Positions 6,699 through 8,086 of a stretch of 8,086 bases of DNA are shown piece after piece. The stretch's first letter is position 1. Each line of letters opens with the position of its first letter. The notes under the pieces were generated by a model. It worked only from the letters and a program-made list of their open reading frames with translations. It had not been told where the DNA came from and searched no databases. Position numbers and translations under genes: made by a program. Source of the DNA: Thermoleophilaceae bacterium (GTDB lineage Bacteria; Actinomycetota; Thermoleophilia; Solirubrobacterales; Thermoleophilaceae); assembly GCA_013813135.1 (NCBI GenBank), contig JACCSF010000354.1, forward strand, positions 1 through 8,086, read 5' to 3'.

Positions 6699-7781
6699 GT
6701 GCAGGCCCTCGTGCTCGCCGGCGGTGAGGGGACGCGGCTGCGGCCGCTCACCTACACGACCCCCAAGCCCGTCATGCCACTGGCCGGACGGCCGTTCCTG
6801 TTGTTCATGCTCGACTGGCTGCGCTGGTACGGCGTCGACGAGGTGATCCTGTCCTGCGGCTTCATGTCCGACGGGGTCAAGCGCGTGCTGGGCGACATCT
6901 ACGACGGCGTGCGCCTGCGCTATGTGATCGAGGAGGAGCCGCTCGGCACCGCCGGCCCGGTGCGGCTGGCCTTCGACGAGGGTGTGCTCGCCGAGCGACT
7001 GCTGGTGCTGAACGGCGACGTGCTGACCGACATCGACCTCGGCGCCGAGCTGGCTCAGCACGCGCGCACCGGCGCGCGCGCGACGCTGGCGCTCTACCCG
7101 GTCGATGACACCGCCGGCTACGGCGTGGTGCCGACCGACGCGGAGGGCAGGGTCGAGGCCTTCCTGGAGAAGGCGGAGGGCGAGACACCGACGAATCGCA
7201 TCAACGCGGGCGCCTACGTGATCGAGCGCGACGTCGTGGAGGGGATCCCGCCGGGCCGCGCGGTGTCCTTCGAGCGCGACGTGTTCCCCGAGCTGGTCGG
7301 CGATGGCCTGTACGGATACGCCGCCGAGGGCTACTGGATCGACATCGGGACGCCGGAGCGCTACCTGGAGGCGACCTGGGACCTGCTCGCCGGGAAGGTC
7401 GTCTCGCAGCTTCCGCCGCGCGACGAGACGGGCTCGCTCGTGTACGAGGGATGCCTGCTCTCCGGCGCCCACGTCGGGCCGCAGAGCGTGCTCGGCCGCC
7501 ACTGCTCGGTGGGCAGCGACTCGCGCGTGGAGCGCTCGGTGCTGCACGACCGCGTGATGGTCGGGGCCGACGCCGCGGTGGTCGAGAGCGTGCTGGCCGA
7601 GGGCGTGCGGGTGGGGGAGCGCGCCCGCATCGAGCCCGGGGCGCTCGCCGGCGCCGGAGCCGTGATCGGCGACGCCGCGGTGATCGGCAGCGGCGCGCGC
7701 CTCGATCCCGGCGTCGTGGTGGAGGCCGGCGTCCGGGTGCCCGCCGGGGAGCGGCTCGAGGCCGTGGAGCCGGTGCAGTGA
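6699..7781 (+). CDS. Sugar-1-phosphate nucleotidyltransferase, probably mannose-1-phosphate guanylyltransferase
   Basis: Cytoplasmic enzyme of 360 residues that couples a sugar-1-phosphate to an NTP; GDP-mannose is the likely product. The N-terminal pyrophosphorylase domain (1 to about 235) has LAGGEGTRLRPLT (6-18), PKP with the phosphate-binding lysine (22-24), EEPLGTAGP (79-87), LNGDVLTDID with a metal-binding Asp (104-113), NAGAYV (169-174), FERDVFP (191-197) and GYWIDIGTPERY (211-222). From about 247 to 350 hexapeptide-like steps (GAHVGPQSVLG, GAVIGDAAVIGSGARL) form a left-handed beta-helix, as in ManC/GlmU-like NDP-sugar synthases. GTG 6699 follows directly on the stop of the dehydrogenase gene and opens the canonical MQALVLAGGEG. 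The mannose assignment leans on the adjoining phosphomannose isomerase gene, which overlaps the 3' end. A glucose-1-P thymidylyl- or uridylyltransferase cannot be excluded from motifs alone. Confidence 0.92.
   Translation: MQALVLAGGEGTRLRPLTYTTPKPVMPLAGRPFLLFMLDWLRWYGVDEVILSCGFMSDGVKRVLGDIYDGVRLRYVIEEEPLGTAGPVRLAFDEGVLAERLLVLNGDVLTDIDLGAELAQHARTGARATLALYPVDDTAGYGVVPTDAEGRVEAFLEKAEGETPTNRINAGAYVIERDVVEGIPPGRAVSFERDVFPELVGDGLYGYAAEGYWIDIGTPERYLEATWDLLAGKVVSQLPPRDETGSLVYEGCLLSGAHVGPQSVLGRHCSVGSDSRVERSVLHDRVMVGADAAVVESVLAEGVRVGERARIEPGALAGAGAVIGDAAVIGSGARLDPGVVVEAGVRVPAGERLEAVEPVQ
7766..7769 (+). promoter_or_regulatory. Ribosome binding site supporting the GTG 7778 start
   Basis: GGAG sits 8 bases before GTG 7778, a standard spacing, inside the last codons of the nucleotidyltransferase gene. 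It supports the GTGA overlap start rather than the internal ATG at 7826. Confidence 0.4.
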
Positions 7782-8086
7782 GCGCGCTGGATCGCGCGGC
7801 CGTCGAGGCCGCCGACCCGGGCGGCATGCTCGGCGACGTGCTCGCCCAGCCGCACCAGCTGGGCGACGCTCTCTGGCGAGCCCAGTCGGCCGGCATCCCG
7901 AATCAGGACCGCCCCGGTGGGCTGATCGTCTGCGGCATGGGCGGCTCGGCGATCGGGGGAGACCTGGCGGCGGCCGCGCTCGGCGACCGCGCCACCCGGC
8001 CGATCACGACGGTGCGGGGCTACGCGCTCGAGTCATGGACCGGCCCGGACAGCCTCGTCCTGTGCGCCAGCCACTCCGGCAACACC
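7778..8086 (+). CDS. Bifunctional phosphoglucose/phosphomannose isomerase, N-terminal part (3' truncated by window edge)
   Basis: The first 103 codons are visible and the frame runs open to the last base. This SIS-domain family interconverts glucose-6-P, fructose-6-P and mannose-6-P in the cytoplasm, supplying mannose-6-P for GDP-mannose. A short leader (MSALDRAAVEAADPGGML) and a helix with QPHQLGDALW precede the SIS domain, which begins near residue 47 with LIVCGMGGSAIGGDLAA (49-65). SHSGNT (98-103), at the edge, is the family's sugar-phosphate-binding SxSGNT motif. GTG 7778 overlaps the upstream stop by four bases (GTGA), with GGAG eight bases before it; this implies co-translation with the nucleotidyltransferase. 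The close GMGGSAIGGD match favours the archaeal/actinobacterial dual-specificity enzyme over classical Pgi or GmhA-type SIS proteins. The catalytic C-terminal residues are beyond the window. Confidence 0.9.
   Translation, partial: MSALDRAAVEAADPGGMLGDVLAQPHQLGDALWRAQSAGIPNQDRPGGLIVCGMGGSAIGGDLAAAALGDRATRPITTVRGYALESWTGPDSLVLCASHSGNT

Noticed and set aside
3570..7547. An open frame of 1325 codons on the minus strand spanning four plus-strand genes
   Set aside because: It is the antisense shadow of plus-strand codons that nearly always end in G or C, which removes stops from the opposite frame. The product would be a His/Arg/Ala/Leu-rich, low-information sequence with no recognisable domain, while the plus strand carries complete catalytic motifs throughout.

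Overview
The window is GC-rich chromosomal DNA, very probably from a high-GC actinobacterium. The LytR-CpsA-Psr protein, the many GTG starts, the bifunctional SIS-type isomerase and the membrane alkaline-phosphatase-superfamily protein with an N-terminal PLFD..PEFFVARG block and a C-terminal GWAxDP block all fit the Thermoleophilia/Solirubrobacterales. This placement comes from family knowledge, not from a search. All supported genes lie on the plus strand.

Layout. Bases 2-202 hold the 3' end of tag (3-methyladenine DNA glycosylase I), cut by the window edge. After 148 bases without a clear gene comes a large polytopic membrane enzyme of the sulfatase/alkaline phosphatase superfamily (351-2792). 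Its codon use is visibly looser than that of its neighbours, its start is uncertain, and it lacks the cysteine/serine signature of true sulfatases. After a 49-base gap, possibly with a leaderless-type promoter, come an M20 metallopeptidase (2842-3957) and, overlapping it by one base, an LCP-family glycopolymer transferase with an extra C-terminal domain (3957-5405). Then follow a UDP-glucose dehydrogenase (5418-6698), a sugar-1-phosphate nucleotidyltransferase starting on the next base (6699-7781), and a bifunctional phosphoglucose/phosphomannose isomerase overlapping it by 4 bases (7778 to the edge, 3' truncated).

How they work together. The isomerase (fructose-6-P to mannose-6-P) and the nucleotidyltransferase (probably mannose-1-P to GDP-mannose) frame a GDP-mannose branch; the phosphomannomutase step is not in view. 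The dehydrogenase makes UDP-glucuronate or a similar uronate. The LCP protein is the class of enzyme that moves finished lipid-linked glycopolymers onto the cell wall. The membrane phospho-/sulfo-enzyme could decorate or trim an envelope polymer. Tight spacing suggests that 2842 to the edge is read as one or two transcripts serving envelope polysaccharide synthesis and attachment. I see no RNA gene, CRISPR array, insertion sequence or phage gene. No wholly new system is evident; the most unusual parts are the multidomain membrane enzyme and the LCP protein's C-terminal extension.
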